64,000 bases of DNA. Source: Streptomyces sp. HUAS ZL42. GTDB taxonomy: Bacteria > Actinomycetota > Actinomycetes > Streptomycetales > Streptomycetaceae. Shown in pieces: positions 25,889 through 35,333 of this stretch. The position numbers were made by a program, and so were the translations under genes. The stretch spans positions 3,162,001-3,226,000 of the forward strand of contig NZ_CP160403.1 of assembly GCF_040782645.1 (NCBI RefSeq). The letters are read 5' to 3'. A model generated the notes under the pieces. That model saw only the letters and a list, made by a program, of their open reading frames with translations, was not told the DNA's origin and did no database searches. Positions within the stretch are counted from its first letter, which is position 1. Each line of letters starts with the position of its first letter.

Positions 25889-26374
25889 GTGCGAATCTTC
25901 CTCCGTCACCGGCCTTTCGGACTGCCCGCGCTCGCTCTGTTGATCGCCGCGGCGGGCTGCTCATCAGCAGACGACAGTGCGTCGGTGGCGGTTCCCGCTC
26001 CGGGCGCGAAGGTCGCCGAGCTGTGCGAGAGCCTGGACGAGGCGTTGCCGGCCAAGGTCGACGGTCAGGGTCGCCGGGATCCCGAACCCTCGTCCGCGCT
26101 GACCGCGGGCTGGGGCGACCCGGCGATCATACTGCGGTGCGGCGTGGACCGGCCCGAGAAGATGAGCGACCCGGAGGCCGACGGAGTCGAGGTCAACGGG
26201 ATCGGGTGGCTGCTGGAGAAACAGGACGACGGCTCGTTCCGCCTCACGACGACGCTGCGCAAGGCGTACGTCGAGGTGACCATCCCGAAGGACCGCGCGG
26301 GAAACGGACTGGCGCCGCTGGTCGACCTGGCGCCGGCCGTGAAGAAGGCGATCCCCGAGGGGATCGCCGACTAG
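25889..26374 (+). CDS. DUF3515 lipoprotein
   Basis: Protein of 161 residues with a lipoprotein signal: RHRPF, a hydrophobic stretch and the lipobox AAAGC near residue 24. The body has LCESLDEALPAKVDGQGRR, WGDPAIILRCGV and VEVNGIGWLLEKQDDG, the DUF3515 pattern of actinobacteria. Function unknown; exported and lipid-anchored. GTG at 25889, 20 bases after the Lrp-like gene, likely co-transcribed. Convergent to ddl with 13 bases between stops. Confidence 0.88.
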   Translation: MRIFLRHRPFGLPALALLIAAAGCSSADDSASVAVPAPGAKVAELCESLDEALPAKVDGQGRRDPEPSSALTAGWGDPAIILRCGVDRPEKMSDPEADGVEVNGIGWLLEKQDDGSFRLTTTLRKAYVEVTIPKDRAGNGLAPLVDLAPAVKKAIPEGIAD

Positions 26375-26387
26375 ACGGTACGGCCGT

Positions 26388-27545
26388 TCACCTCAGGCCG
26401 GTGGAGCGCCGCAACGCCGCCTGCACCAGCCTGTCGACCAGCTCCGGATAGCTGATCCCGCTCGCCTGCCACATCTGCGGGTACATCGAGATCGGTGTGA
26501 ACCCCGGCATCGTGTTGATCTCGTTGATCACGAACTCGCCCGCCTCCGTGAGGAAGAAGTCCGCGCGCACGAGCCCCTCGCAGGAGGCCGCCTCGAAGGC
26601 GTCGACCGCGAGCCGCTGCACCTGAGCCGTCTGCTCCGGCGTCAGGGGCGCCGGCACGATCCCCGGCGTCGAGTCGATGTACTTCGCCTCGAAGTCGTAG
26701 TACGCGTGCGCGTCCGGCGGCGGGATCTCGGCGGGGACGGAGGCGCGCGGGCCGTCCTCGAACTCGAGGACGCCGCACTCGATCTCGCGGCCGCGCACCG
26801 CGGCCTCGACGAGGATCTTCGGGTCGTGGCGCTGCGCCTCGGCGATGGCCTCGTCGAGCCCGGAGAGGTCGTCGACCTTGGTGATGCCGATCGAGGAGCC
26901 CGCGCGCGCGGGCTTCACGAACAGCGGCCAGCCGTGCTCGCCGGCGAAGTCGACGATCTTCTTGCGGGCGGCGGACTCGTCCTGCGCCCACTCGCGCGGC
27001 CGGATCACCACGTACGGCCCGACCTTGAGCCCGAAGGAGGTGAACACCCGCTTCATGTACTCCTTGTCCTGGCCGACGGCCGAGGCGAGCACACCCGCGC
27101 CCACGTACGGGACGCCGGAGAGCTCCAGGAGGCCCTGCAGGGTGCCGTCCTCGCCGTACGGGCCGTGCAGGACCGGAAAGACCACGTCGACCTCGCCGAG
27201 CGCCTTGGGCACCGATCCCGGCTCGCTGTAGACGACTTCGCGGCTCGCGGGGTCGACGGGGAGCACCACGCCGCCCTCCCGCGACTCGGCGAGCTCCTCG
27301 ACGTCGGGCGTACGGCGGTCGGTGATCGCCATGCGCTCGGGTTCGTCGGCGGTGAGTGCCCAGCGCCCTTCCCGGGTAATGCCGATCGGCAGGACCTCGT
27401 ACTTGCTCCGGTCGATGGCCTTGAGGACGGCGCCGGCGGTGACCACGGAGATCCCGTGTTCGGAGCTGCGGCCGCCGAACACGACGGCCACGCGCGGCTT
27501 GCGGGACGGCTGCTCAGGGCTCTGGGGGAGGTTCTCGGTGCTCAT
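26388..27545 (-). CDS. ddl: D-alanine--D-alanine ligase
   Basis: ATP-grasp ligase that makes the D-Ala-D-Ala dipeptide of peptidoglycan. Length 385 residues. N-terminal VAVVFGGRSSEHGISVVTA is the substrate loop. PLFVKPARAGSSIGITKV (ATP lysine and the SSxGI loop), ECGVLEFEDG, YYDFEAKYID and the metal site RADFFLTEAGEFVINEINTM are all present. The omega-loop Tyr of a D-Ala ligase is kept (AYYDFEAKY), so this is not a vancomycin-type D-lactate ligase. Last gene of plsC-gpsA-ddl, 59 bases after gpsA. Confidence 0.97.
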   Translation of the reverse strand: MSTENLPQSPEQPSRKPRVAVVFGGRSSEHGISVVTAGAVLKAIDRSKYEVLPIGITREGRWALTADEPERMAITDRRTPDVEELAESREGGVVLPVDPASREVVYSEPGSVPKALGEVDVVFPVLHGPYGEDGTLQGLLELSGVPYVGAGVLASAVGQDKEYMKRVFTSFGLKVGPYVVIRPREWAQDESAARKKIVDFAGEHGWPLFVKPARAGSSIGITKVDDLSGLDEAIAEAQRHDPKILVEAAVRGREIECGVLEFEDGPRASVPAEIPPPDAHAYYDFEAKYIDSTPGIVPAPLTPEQTAQVQRLAVDAFEAASCEGLVRADFFLTEAGEFVINEINTMPGFTPISMYPQMWQASGISYPELVDRLVQAALRRSTGLR

Positions 27546-27604
27546 ATCGCGTTGAGAGTACCCGTAGGTAGGGCCCTGAGACAGCGTGCCCCGGCCGGGG
27601 TTGC

Positions 27605-28615
27605 TCAGCGTCGTTCGGACTTCGCGCTGCGCGACATCAGTTCCTTCAGCGCCACCACGGGAGGCTTGCCCTCGTGCACGATGCCCACGACCGTCTCCGT
27701 GATGGGCATGTCGACGCCGTGCCGGCGGGCCAGATCCAGCACGGACTCACAGGACTTGACGCCCTCGGCGGTCTGCTTGGTGACCGCGATGGTCTCCTGC
27801 AGGGTCATGCCCTTGCCGAGGTTGGTGCCGAAGGTGTGGTTGCGGGACAGCGGTGAGGAGCAGGTCGCCACCAGGTCGCCCAGGCCCGCGAGTCCGGAGA
27901 AGGTGAGGGGGTCCGCGCCCATCGCCAGGCCCAGTCGGGTCGTCTCGGCGAGGCCGCGCGTGATGAGCGAGCCCTTGGCGTTGTCGCCGAGGCCCATGCC
28001 GTCCGCGATGCCGACGGCGAGGCCGATGACGTTCTTGACCGCGCCGCCGAGTTCGCAGCCGACGACGTCCGTGTTGGTGTACGGGCGGAAGTACGGCGTG
28101 TGGGAGGCGGCCTGGATCCGCTGGGCGACCGCCTCGTCGGTGCACGCGACCACGGACGCGGCCGGCATGCGGGCGGCGATCTCGCGGGCGAGGTTGGGGC
28201 CGGTGACCACGGCGACCCGGTCCGGGCCGACCTTGGCGACGTCCTCGATCACCTCGCTCATCCGCATCGTCGTACCGAGTTCGACGCCCTTCATCAGGGA
28301 GACGAGGACAGTGTTCCGGGCGAGCAACGGCGTCCACTCGGCGAGGTTGCCGCGCAGGGTCTGCGAGGGGATCGCGAGTATCGTGAAGTCGGCGTCGCGG
28401 GCGGCATCGGCGGCGTCGGTCGTGGCCCGCAGGTTCTCCGGGAGTTCGACGCCGGGGAGGTAGTCGGGGTTGGTCCGCGTGGAGTTGACCGCCTCGGCGA
28501 GGTCGGGCCTGCGGCCCCACAGGACGACGTCGCATCCGGCGTCGGCCAGCACCATGCCGAAGGCGGTGCCCCACGATCCGGTACCGAAGACGGCCGCCTT
28601 GACCGGCTTGCTCAC
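27605..28615 (-). CDS. gpsA: Glycerol-3-phosphate dehydrogenase [NAD(P)+]
   Basis: Reduces dihydroxyacetone phosphate to sn-glycerol 3-phosphate for phospholipid synthesis. Length 336 residues. Rossmann motif VFGTGSWGTAFG at residues 9-20, SLMKGVELGT, the catalytic-Lys motif VVGCELGGAVKNVIGLAVG and GLAGLGDLVATCSSPLSRN. GTG at 28615 overlaps the plsC stop by 4 bases, so both lipid genes are coupled. Confidence 0.97.
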   Translation of the reverse strand: MSKPVKAAVFGTGSWGTAFGMVLADAGCDVVLWGRRPDLAEAVNSTRTNPDYLPGVELPENLRATTDAADAARDADFTILAIPSQTLRGNLAEWTPLLARNTVLVSLMKGVELGTTMRMSEVIEDVAKVGPDRVAVVTGPNLAREIAARMPAASVVACTDEAVAQRIQAASHTPYFRPYTNTDVVGCELGGAVKNVIGLAVGIADGMGLGDNAKGSLITRGLAETTRLGLAMGADPLTFSGLAGLGDLVATCSSPLSRNHTFGTNLGKGMTLQETIAVTKQTAEGVKSCESVLDLARRHGVDMPITETVVGIVHEGKPPVVALKELMSRSAKSERR

Positions 28616-29424
28616 GTGCCCTGCCCCTCTTCCTGCGCCGAACCCTGCACCGGTTCCTGGACCGGTTCCCGCACGCCCGTGCCCTGTGTCTGCGCCTGTG
28701 TCCGGCGCCGCTGCTCGATCCGCTCCCGGCGCGGGTCGTACGCCGCCGCAGGGGCCTTCTCGCCGCGGATCTCCTCCAGCTGGCGGGTGATCGCGGCCAT
28801 GATGACCTCGGTGGCCTCCTTGAGGAGCTCCTGGGTCATCTCCCTGTCGTAGAAGCGCGAGAGGTCCACGGGCGGGCCGGCGAGCACGTGGTGGGTCTTG
28901 CGCGGCAGCAGGTCGGGCTTCTTCGCGTACGGCGGCAGCAGTTCGTTGCAGCCCCACTGGGCGACCGGGATCACCGGGCACTTGGTCTGCAGGGCGACGC
29001 GCGCCGCACCCGTCTTGCCCGTCATGGGCCAGCCGTTGGGGTCGCGGGTGAGGGTGCCCTCCGGGTAGAAGGCGACGCACTCGCCGCGCTCCACGGCGTC
29101 GATCGCGGCCCGGAAGGCGCTGAGCGCGTCCGTGCTCTCGCGGTAGACCGGGATCTGTCCGGTGCCGCGCATCGCGGCGCCGACGAATCCCTTCTTGAAA
29201 AGCCCGCTCTTCGCCAGGAATCGCGGAACCCGTCCGGTGTTGTACTGATAGTGCGCGTACGCGAAGGGATCGATGTGGGAATTGTGGTTCACCGCGGTGA
29301 TAAATCCGCCCTCGGCCGGAATGTTCTCCATTCCACGCCAGTCCCGCTTGATCAGAACCACCAGCGGCGGTTTGCAGAGCACCGCGGCGAAGCGGTACCA
29401 GAAGCCGATTCTGCGGCGGGGCAC
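28612..29424 (-). CDS. plsC: 1-acyl-sn-glycerol-3-phosphate acyltransferase
   Basis: Transfers an acyl chain to lysophosphatidate. Length 270 residues. The NHxxxxD motif is VNHNSHIDPFAY, motif III is FYPEGTLTRD, and a later CPVIPVAQWG matches block IV. The N-terminus (PRRRIGFWYRFAAVLCKPPL) gives a membrane-binding helix. The C-terminal 40 residues are hydrophilic with repeated VREPVQEPVQG-type units and are probably disordered. GTG at 29424 has GAGGAAGG 7 bases upstream; longer frames are unsupported. Confidence 0.94.
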   Translation of the reverse strand: MPRRRIGFWYRFAAVLCKPPLVVLIKRDWRGMENIPAEGGFITAVNHNSHIDPFAYAHYQYNTGRVPRFLAKSGLFKKGFVGAAMRGTGQIPVYRESTDALSAFRAAIDAVERGECVAFYPEGTLTRDPNGWPMTGKTGAARVALQTKCPVIPVAQWGCNELLPPYAKKPDLLPRKTHHVLAGPPVDLSRFYDREMTQELLKEATEVIMAAITRQLEEIRGEKAPAAAYDPRRERIEQRRRTQAQTQGTGVREPVQEPVQGSAQEEGQGT

Positions 29425-29568
29425 GCGGACACCTTCCTCTAGGGCCTGGGGGGCCGCACAAGTGTCGCTCCAGGCCGCCTGTCTGTCGAGAACACCGTAC
29501 GCCCCGACATCCGTGCCGCCAGCTGGCCCGGGTGACAATGACCGCGACAAGAGAGGGACGGTACGCCG

Positions 29569-30207
29569 GTGCAGTGGACCTTGGTCATCCCCCTGAAGCC
29601 CCTGGCGCGGGCCAAGAGCAGGCTCTCGGGCACCGCCGCCGACGGGCTGCGCCCGGGTCTGGCCCTGGCCTTCGCCCAGGACACCGTGGCGGCCGCGCTG
29701 GCCTGCCCGGCGGTCGCGGATGTGGCAGTCGTCACGGACGACGGCCTGGCCGGCCGCGAGCTGGCGGCGCTGGGGGCCCGAATCGTCCCCGACGAGCCGC
29801 GGGGCGGCCTGAACGCCGCCCTGGCGCACGGGACGGCGGCCGTACGGCGATCACGTCCCGGCACTCCGGTGGCGGCCCTGAACGCCGATCTGCCGGCCCT
29901 GCGCCCGCTGGAATTGACCCGGGTGCTGGACGCCGCGGCGGAATTCCCGCGCGCTTTTCTCCCGGACGCGGCCGCGATCGGCACCACTCTCCTGGCCGCC
30001 GCGCCGGGCCGGGAATTGCGCCCGGCATTCGGCGGGGATTCCCGTGCCCGCCATCGCGCGTCCGGCGCCGCGGAACTGTGTCTCGACGAGGTGGATTCCG
30101 TACGCCAGGACGTGGACACCGGCGAGGACCTGCGCGCCGCACTGGCCCTGGGCGTGGGCCCGTGGACGGCGGCGGCGACCACGCGCCTGCTGATACCGGA
30201 GCAGTAG
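29569..30207 (+). CDS. cofC: 2-phospho-L-lactate (phosphoenolpyruvate) guanylyltransferase
   Basis: Activates the three-carbon precursor of coenzyme F420 with GTP (CofC/FbiD). Length 212 residues. MQWTLVIPLKPLARAKSRL is the N-terminal nucleotide loop of this family, VAVVTDDG and VALNADLPAL carry the metal-binding Asp residues, and DEVDSVRQDVDTGEDL is the C-terminal motif. GTG start; divergent from plsC. The rest of the F420 pathway is not in the window. Confidence 0.93.
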   Translation: MQWTLVIPLKPLARAKSRLSGTAADGLRPGLALAFAQDTVAAALACPAVADVAVVTDDGLAGRELAALGARIVPDEPRGGLNAALAHGTAAVRRSRPGTPVAALNADLPALRPLELTRVLDAAAEFPRAFLPDAAAIGTTLLAAAPGRELRPAFGGDSRARHRASGAAELCLDEVDSVRQDVDTGEDLRAALALGVGPWTAAATTRLLIPEQ

Positions 30208-30217
30208 GGTGGCCGCC

Positions 30218-30421
30218 ATGCAGGCGACCGCATACACGTACGACCCCGAAAGCCGCAGCGGGCAGGTGCTGCTGGACGACGGCACCCCCGTGCCCTTCGA
30301 CGCGCCGGCGTTCGACGCGGGCGGGCTGCGGCTGCTGCGTCCCGGCCAGCGGGTGCGGATCGAGGTGGAGGGCGAGGGCGACGCCCGCCGGATCACCTTG
30401 GTGACGCTGCAGACGCTCTGA
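30218..30421 (+). CDS. Small cold-shock-like OB-fold protein
   Basis: Protein of 67 residues: YTYDPESRSGQVLLDDGTPV, then FDAGGLRLLRPGQRVRIEVE. The layout (strand, DDGT turn, then a G-x-V-rich barrel) resembles a cold-shock domain, but the RNA-binding aromatic motifs KGFGFI and VFVH are absent. The ATG at 30218 has AGGGTGG close upstream; a GTG at 30209 would add three residues. Ten bases after cofC, probably the same transcript. Confidence 0.7.
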   Translation: MQATAYTYDPESRSGQVLLDDGTPVPFDAPAFDAGGLRLLRPGQRVRIEVEGEGDARRITLVTLQTL

Positions 30422-30439
30422 AGGTGCCCGGACACGCCG

Positions 30440-30469
30440 CGGGCCGGGCTCCCGAGGGAGTCCGGCCCG
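30440..30469. terminator. Bidirectional hairpin between cofC unit and hupS
   Basis: A 12-bp stem with one G-T pair and a 6-base loop, no T-tract. It lies between two convergent stops, so it can end transcription from both sides. Confidence 0.65.
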
Positions 30470-30499
30470 GCGCGTGAGTGCCCCTGTGACCGCCGTCCG

Positions 30500-31141
30500 C
30501 TAGCGGGCGGTGGTCTTCTTGGCGGTCGTCTTGCGCGCGGTCGACTTCTTGGCGGGGGCCTTCTTGGCCGTCGCCTTCTTCGCCGGGGCCTTCTTGGCCG
30601 TCGCCTTCTTGGCGGTGGTCTTCTTCGCCGCGGTCGTCTTCTTGGCGGCCGCCGTGGTCTTCTTGGCGGTCGTCTTCTTCGCCGTGGTCTTCTTCGCGGC
30701 GGCGGTGGTCTTCTTCGCCGGCGCCGCCTTCCTTGCCGTGGTCTTCTTCGCGGCCGCCTTGGTGGTCTTCTTCGCGGCGGCCTTCTTGACCGTCGCCGCG
30801 GCACCGCCCGTCAGGCTGCCCTTGGGCGCCTTCTTGACGGCGACCTCGCCACCGCGCGGCAGCTTCTTCGACCCGCTCACCAGGTCCTTGAAGCCCTGGC
30901 CCGCGCGGAAGCGCGGAACGGAGGTCTTCTTGACCCGAACCCGCTCGCCCGTCTGGGGGTTGCGGGCGTAACGGGCCGGCCGGTCGACCTTCTCGAACGA
31001 ACCGAAGCCTGTGACCGAGACCCTCTCACCCGCGACGACAGCGCGGACGATGGCGTCCAGTACCTGGTCGACAGCATCGGCGGCCTGCTGGCGGCCACCC
31101 ATCTTGTCGGCAATCGCTTCTACGAGCTGCGCCTTGTTCAC
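30500..31141 (-). CDS. hupS: HU-type nucleoid protein with lysine-rich histone-like tail
   Basis: Protein of 213 residues. Residues 1-90 are a complete HU domain: [47 protein letters not shown] (the DNA-binding arm with the RNP tip). The remaining 120 residues are repeats of Lys-Lys-Thr-Thr-Ala and Lys-Lys-Ala-Pro-Ala type, like histone H1 tails, which add nonspecific DNA binding. Actinomycetes have a short HupA and this long HupS, the latter tied to sporulation and dormancy in Streptomyces. The tail is encoded by highly repetitive DNA. Confidence 0.95.
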   Translation of the reverse strand: MNKAQLVEAIADKMGGRQQAADAVDQVLDAIVRAVVAGERVSVTGFGSFEKVDRPARYARNPQTGERVRVKKTSVPRFRAGQGFKDLVSGSKKLPRGGEVAVKKAPKGSLTGGAAATVKKAAAKKTTKAAAKKTTARKAAPAKKTTAAAKKTTAKKTTAKKTTAAAKKTTAAKKTTAKKATAKKAPAKKATAKKAPAKKSTARKTTAKKTTAR

Positions 31142-31276
31142 GTCTTCCCCTTCGGAGACATCGCCAGAACGAAAGTGTTCAAGCTTTTCGCACGTTAGGC
31201 AGATATATACCGCAAATCAAACACGAAACGGGCTTATCACCCTTGTGCCGCAGCAGACTCGGCCCTCTTGTCCTGT

Positions 31277-31507
31277 TCAGCGTTCCTCGTCGGGGATTCG
31301 CCCCTCGTCCAGGTCCGCCATGAACCGCTCCAGACGCCTTGTCGCATCGGCGAGATCGTGCTTGGCCGCGGCCGTAATGACCAGCAGCTTCCGGGTCAGC
31401 GCCATCCGTACGCCCTCCGGGACTTGCAGTGCGCGCACCCTTGAGTGCGCTTCCTTCAGTTGGCTCGCGACCGCCGTATAGAGCTCGAGTTGGCCGTCGT
31501 GTTCCAT
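31277..31507 (-). CDS. Small conserved helical protein (function unknown)
   Basis: Protein of 76 residues: EHDGQLELYTAVASQLKEAH, RMALTRKLLVITAAAKHDLA and RRLERFMADLDEGRIPDEER. All-helical and without Cys, signal or membrane segment. I recall similar small proteins next to hupS or leuCD in Streptomyces but no function. Start ATG at 31507. It lies 135 bases upstream of hupS on the same strand. Confidence 0.75.
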   Translation of the reverse strand: MEHDGQLELYTAVASQLKEAHSRVRALQVPEGVRMALTRKLLVITAAAKHDLADATRRLERFMADLDEGRIPDEER

Positions 31508-31692
31508 GCACAGATTGTGCCATCTGGGGCGAGTTGTCGCCTGCGCAGGGGGCAACTGCCGCCGCAAACGGCCTTCCGGGAACCCGCGGGAGCCGCGTCC
31601 ATATCAGCCGCGTACCCCGGTAACCACCTTCGTAACGTGGGAAGTTGAGGTGCGGCCAGGCGGCGCGCCGGGGCCGTTCGGGTGCAGACACG

Positions 31693-31727
31693 GCTGTACC
31701 CCCGATCGGGCCGATCGGGGGTACAGC
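31693..31727 (-). terminator. Strong perfect palindrome, likely leuCD terminator
   Basis: A 35-base inverted repeat with 17-bp perfect arms (GCTGTACCCCCGATCGG and its complement) around one central base. It begins 48 bases past the leuD stop. As RNA it forms a very stable hairpin. No further gene is seen in 31508-31774. Confidence 0.75.
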
Positions 31728-31774
31728 GGGGGGTTCCGGTGGCCGAAACTGGACCCGTTTCGGGGTCCGAAGGT

Positions 31775-32368
31775 TCAGACCTGGAGGGTCCGCGGCTTGT
31801 ACGACGGGCGCTTGGCCTCGTACGCGGCGATGTCGGCCTCGTTCTGGAGGGTGATGGAGATGTCGTCGAGGCCGTTCAGCAGCCTCCAGCGGGAGTTCTC
31901 GTCCAGCTCGAAGGAGGCGGTGATGCCCTCGGCACGCACCTCACGCGCCTCAAGGTCCACAGTGACCTCAGCTGTCGGGTCCTTCTCCGTGAGCTCCCAC
32001 AGCGCGTCCACGATCTTCTGCTCGAGCACCACCGTGAGCAGGCCGTTCTTGAGCGAGTTGCCGCGGAAGATGTCGGCGAAGCGCGAGGAGATCACGGCCT
32101 TGAAGCCGTAGTTCTGCAGCGCCCAGACGGCGTGCTCACGGGAGGAGCCGGTGCCGAAGTCGGGGCCGGCGACCAGGACCGTGGCACCCTCTCGCTCGGG
32201 TCGGTTGAGCACGAACTCCGGGTCCTTGCGCCAGGCCTCGAACAGCCCGTCCTCGAACCCGTCCCGGGTCACCTTCTTGAGCCAGTGAGCAGGGATGATC
32301 TGGTCGGTGTCGACGTTGCTGCGACGCAGCGGGACGGCCCGGCCGGTGTGCTTGGTGAATGCTTCCAT
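31775..32368 (-). CDS. leuD: 3-isopropylmalate dehydratase, small subunit
   Basis: With LeuC isomerises isopropylmalate in leucine synthesis. Length 197 residues. [20 protein letters not shown] at the start (VDTDQIIPA motif), [17 protein letters not shown] (swivel-domain substrate loop) and [12 protein letters not shown] are typical. Five bases after the leuC stop. Confidence 0.97.
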   Translation of the reverse strand: MEAFTKHTGRAVPLRRSNVDTDQIIPAHWLKKVTRDGFEDGLFEAWRKDPEFVLNRPEREGATVLVAGPDFGTGSSREHAVWALQNYGFKAVISSRFADIFRGNSLKNGLLTVVLEQKIVDALWELTEKDPTAEVTVDLEAREVRAEGITASFELDENSRWRLLNGLDDISITLQNEADIAAYEAKRPSYKPRTLQV

Positions 32369-32373
32369 GACTC

Positions 32374-33804
32374 TCAGACTCCAGCGGGCGTACGGGTCTC
32401 GGCGTCGGACAGGTCGGCCGGCGAGGCCAGGTGGCCCAGGACCGCGGTGGCCGCCGCGACCTGCGGCGAGACCAGGTGCGTACGACCGCCCTTGCCCTGC
32501 CGGCCCTCGAAGTTGCGGTTGGAGGTGGACGCGGAGCGCTCACCGGGGGCCAGCTGGTCGGGGTTCATGCCCAGGCACATGGAGCAGCCCGCGTGCCGCC
32601 ACTCGGCGCCGGCCTCCTTGAAGACGACGTCCAGGCCCTCGGAGACGGCCTGCAGGCCCACCCGCGCGGAACCCGGGACGACCAGCATCCGTACGCCGTC
32701 GGCGACTTTGCGGCCCTTGAGGAGTTCGGCGGCGGCGCGCAGGTCCTCGATGCGGCCGTTGGTGCAGGAGCCTACGAAGACGGTGTCCACGTTGATGGAG
32801 CGCAGCGGCTGGCCGGCCTCCAACCCCATGTACTCCAGGGCCTTTTCGGCGGCGAGGCGCTCCGAAGCGTCTTCGTACGAAGCGGGGTCGGGGACGGACG
32901 CCGAAAGCGGCGCGCCCTGGCCCGGGTTGGTGCCCCAGGTGACGAACGGCGACAGTGCGGCGGCGTCGATGACGACCTCGGCGTCGAACTCGGCGTCCTC
33001 GTCCGTCTTCAGCGTCTTCCAGTACGCGACGGCCGCGTCCCAGTCCTCGCCCTCGGGGGCGTGCGGGCGGCCCTTGAGGTACTCGAAGGTGGTCTCGTCG
33101 GGGGCGATCATGCCCGCGCGGGCGCCGGCCTCGATCGACATGTTGCAGATGGTCATCCGGGCCTCCATCGAGAGTTTCTCGATGGCGGAGCCCCGGTACT
33201 CCAGGACGTAGCCCTGGCCGCCGCCCGTACCGATCCTGGCGATGATCGCCAGGATCAGGTCCTTGGCGGTGACTCCCTCGGGCAGCTCGCCGTCGACCGT
33301 GATGGCCATGGTCTTCGGGCGGGCCAAGGGCAGGGTCTGGGTGGCCAGCACGTGCTCGACCTGGGAGGTGCCGATGCCGAACGCCAGGGCGCCGAAGGCA
33401 CCGTGCGTGGAGGTGTGCGAGTCACCGCAGACGACGGTCATGCCCGGCTGGGTCAGACCCAGCTGCGGTCCCACGACGTGGACGACGCCCTGCTCGACGT
33501 CACCGAGCGGGTGCAGGCGCACACCGAACTCGGCGGCGTTCTTGCGCAGCGTCTCCAGCTGGACACGGGAGACCGGGTCCGCGATGGGCTTGTCGATGTC
33601 GAGGGTGGGGGTGTTGTGGTCCTCGGTGGCGATGGTGAGGTCGAGACGACGCACCTTCCGCCCGCTCTTGCGGAGGCCGTCGAAGGCCTGCGGGCTGGTC
33701 ACCTCGTGCAGCAGGTGCAGATCGATGAAGAGGAGGTCGGGCTCGCCTTCGGCGCGCCGGACGACATGGTCGTCCCAGACCTTCTCCGCGAGTGTCCTAC
33801 CCAT
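32374..33804 (-). CDS. leuC: 3-isopropylmalate dehydratase, large subunit
   Basis: Aconitase-family 4Fe-4S enzyme. Length 476 residues. [36 protein letters not shown], then the cluster Cys residues in [14 protein letters not shown] and [13 protein letters not shown]. The ATG at 33804 has GGAGGGAAAGCG directly before it; the longer frame to 33954 runs into the promoter. Divergent from the IclR regulator at 34002, with an operator-like repeat between. Confidence 0.97.
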   Translation of the reverse strand: MGRTLAEKVWDDHVVRRAEGEPDLLFIDLHLLHEVTSPQAFDGLRKSGRKVRRLDLTIATEDHNTPTLDIDKPIADPVSRVQLETLRKNAAEFGVRLHPLGDVEQGVVHVVGPQLGLTQPGMTVVCGDSHTSTHGAFGALAFGIGTSQVEHVLATQTLPLARPKTMAITVDGELPEGVTAKDLILAIIARIGTGGGQGYVLEYRGSAIEKLSMEARMTICNMSIEAGARAGMIAPDETTFEYLKGRPHAPEGEDWDAAVAYWKTLKTDEDAEFDAEVVIDAAALSPFVTWGTNPGQGAPLSASVPDPASYEDASERLAAEKALEYMGLEAGQPLRSINVDTVFVGSCTNGRIEDLRAAAELLKGRKVADGVRMLVVPGSARVGLQAVSEGLDVVFKEAGAEWRHAGCSMCLGMNPDQLAPGERSASTSNRNFEGRQGKGGRTHLVSPQVAAATAVLGHLASPADLSDAETRTPAGV

Positions 33805-33968
33805 CGCTTTCCCTCCGGCCGGCAAGCGTCCACCGGCCCAACTAGAGATCTTGAGGAAGCGGCTGCCCGCGCCCCATGTCCGGGCGTCCGCCGCCAGGCC
33901 CTCGGTTTCACGGGCCGCTGTGATTTCGTGCTCTTCCAGGGTGGCGCGTTCCACGGAAAATTGAACTT

Positions 33969-33989
33969 GCGTTTCACAGAGTGAGACGC
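33969..33989. promoter_or_regulatory. Imperfect palindrome in the leuC/ndgR divergent promoter
   Basis: GCGTTTCAC-AGA-GTGAGACGC: 9-bp arms with one mismatch, 13 bases before the ndgR ATG. NdgR-type IclR regulators are known to bind the leuC promoter in Streptomyces, so this is the best visible candidate site. Confidence 0.65.
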
Positions 33990-34001
33990 GAGTATCGTTT
34001 C

Positions 34002-34718
34002 ATGGACAACAGTAGCGGCGTCGGCGTTCTGGACAAGGCAGCCCTTGTCCTGAGCGCTCTGGAGTCCGGTCCGGCCACCCTCGCGGGCCTGGTCACGGCC
34101 ACCGGACTGGCACGACCCACGGCCCACCGGCTGGCCGTGGCTCTGGAACACCACCGCATGGTGGCACGTGACATGCAGGGCCGTTTCATTCTCGGCCCGC
34201 GCCTGGCGGAGCTGGCCGCGGCTGCGGGCGAGGACCGCCTGCTCGCGACCGCCGGCCCGGTGCTCACCCACCTCCGTGACGTCACGGGCGAGAGCGCGCA
34301 GCTCTACCGCCGCCAGGGCGACATGCGCATCTGCGTCGCCGCGGCGGAACGCCTGTCCGGCCTTCGGGACACGGTGCCGGTCGGCTCGACCCTCACGATG
34401 AAGGCGGGCTCCTCGGCCCAGATCCTGATGGCCTGGGAGGAGCCGGAGCGCCTGCACCGGGGCCTGCAGGGCGCCCGCTTCACGGCGACGGCCCTGTCGG
34501 GCGTACGGCGCAGGGGCTGGGCCCAGTCCATCGGCGAGCGCGAGCCGGGCGTGGCGTCCGTCTCCGCGCCCGTACGCGGCCCCTCCAACCGTGTGGTGGC
34601 CGCCGTGTCGGTATCGGGCCCCATCGAGCGCCTGACGCGCCACCCGGGCCGTATGCACGCCCAGGCGGTCATCGACGCGGCCGCCCGCCTCTCCGAGGCC
34701 CTGCGCCGCTCGGGCTGA
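34002..34718 (+). CDS. ndgR: IclR-family regulator NdgR
   Basis: Protein of 238 residues. N-terminal winged helix-turn-helix LDKAALVLSALESGPATLAG and GLARPTAHRLAVALEHHRM, then an IclR effector domain with LRDVTGESAQLYRRQGDMRI and ERLSGLRDTVPVGSTLTMKA. Divergence from leuCD identifies it as NdgR (AreB), which controls leucine and amino acid genes. ATG at 34002; an in-frame GTG at 33981 would start inside the operator. Confidence 0.95.
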   Translation: MDNSSGVGVLDKAALVLSALESGPATLAGLVTATGLARPTAHRLAVALEHHRMVARDMQGRFILGPRLAELAAAAGEDRLLATAGPVLTHLRDVTGESAQLYRRQGDMRICVAAAERLSGLRDTVPVGSTLTMKAGSSAQILMAWEEPERLHRGLQGARFTATALSGVRRRGWAQSIGEREPGVASVSAPVRGPSNRVVAAVSVSGPIERLTRHPGRMHAQAVIDAAARLSEALRRSG

Positions 34719-34735
34719 CCTTCGGAAACGTCGCC

Positions 34736-34775
34736 GGGGAGGGCCGGCCTCAACGCCGCGGCAGGCCCTCCCCGT
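34736..34775. terminator. Terminator between ndgR and the DUF4188 pseudogene
   Basis: Perfect 10-bp stem GGGGAGGGCC/GGCCCTCCCC with an 18-base loop, between convergent stops. Confidence 0.65.
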
Positions 34776-34789
34776 CCCTCGTTCCCCCG

Positions 34790-35308
34790 TCACCCGGCTT
34801 CTCGGGCCGCCTTCGCCGACCGGTACGCGTACCGGTCCTTCGCGTAACGGCCCCGCCTCGCGAGGGGCGCCTGCCCGTGCGCGGCCGCGAGACCGAAGGG
34901 CGGCATGTCGGCGTAGATCGACTCGTACGACCCCTCGGGCACCACATACGCCTCGTGCCAGATCCCCACGTGGCCGCGCGTCTTCCCGGCCCGCTCCTTG
35001 CGGTTGATGATCGCCCACACCTTGTGGTGGAACATGTCGGGCGAACTCGCGTACGCGTAGAGCTACTCCTTGGACTCCCAGTACTGGACGACGTAGTACG
35101 TCCTCGGCGAGGCCGTGAGCAGGACCCGCCCCAGCAGCCCCCGGTCGCCGTCCCGCGCGAGTTCCGCGAGCATGCGGAACATCGCCGGCATGACCGGCAG
35201 CCACTGGTGCACGGCCCAGAAGTGGTTGACACGCATGCCGATCAGCAGGACCACCACTTCGCCTTCGGCATCCGCGGTGGTGCGGCCCGACACCGGCTTC
35301 GCGAACAT
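34790..35308 (-). pseudogene. DUF4188-family gene with a premature TAG
   Basis: One frame runs from ATG 35308 to TGA 34790 except for an in-frame TAG at 35063-35065. The first 81 codons (FAKPVSGRTTADAEGEVVVL, then VHQWLPVMPAMFRML, YYVVQYWESKE) and the codons after the stop (LYAYASSPDMFHHKVWAIIN, VGIWHEAYVVPEGSYESIYA) together make a complete protein of about 172 residues of the DUF4188/monooxygenase-like family. A single base change (GAG to TAG would fit) explains the break. Either a recent nonsense mutation or a sequencing error; both halves still show normal codon use. Confidence 0.85.
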
Positions 35309-35333
35309 GGTGACCCCCTGGCTCCCCGTTATC

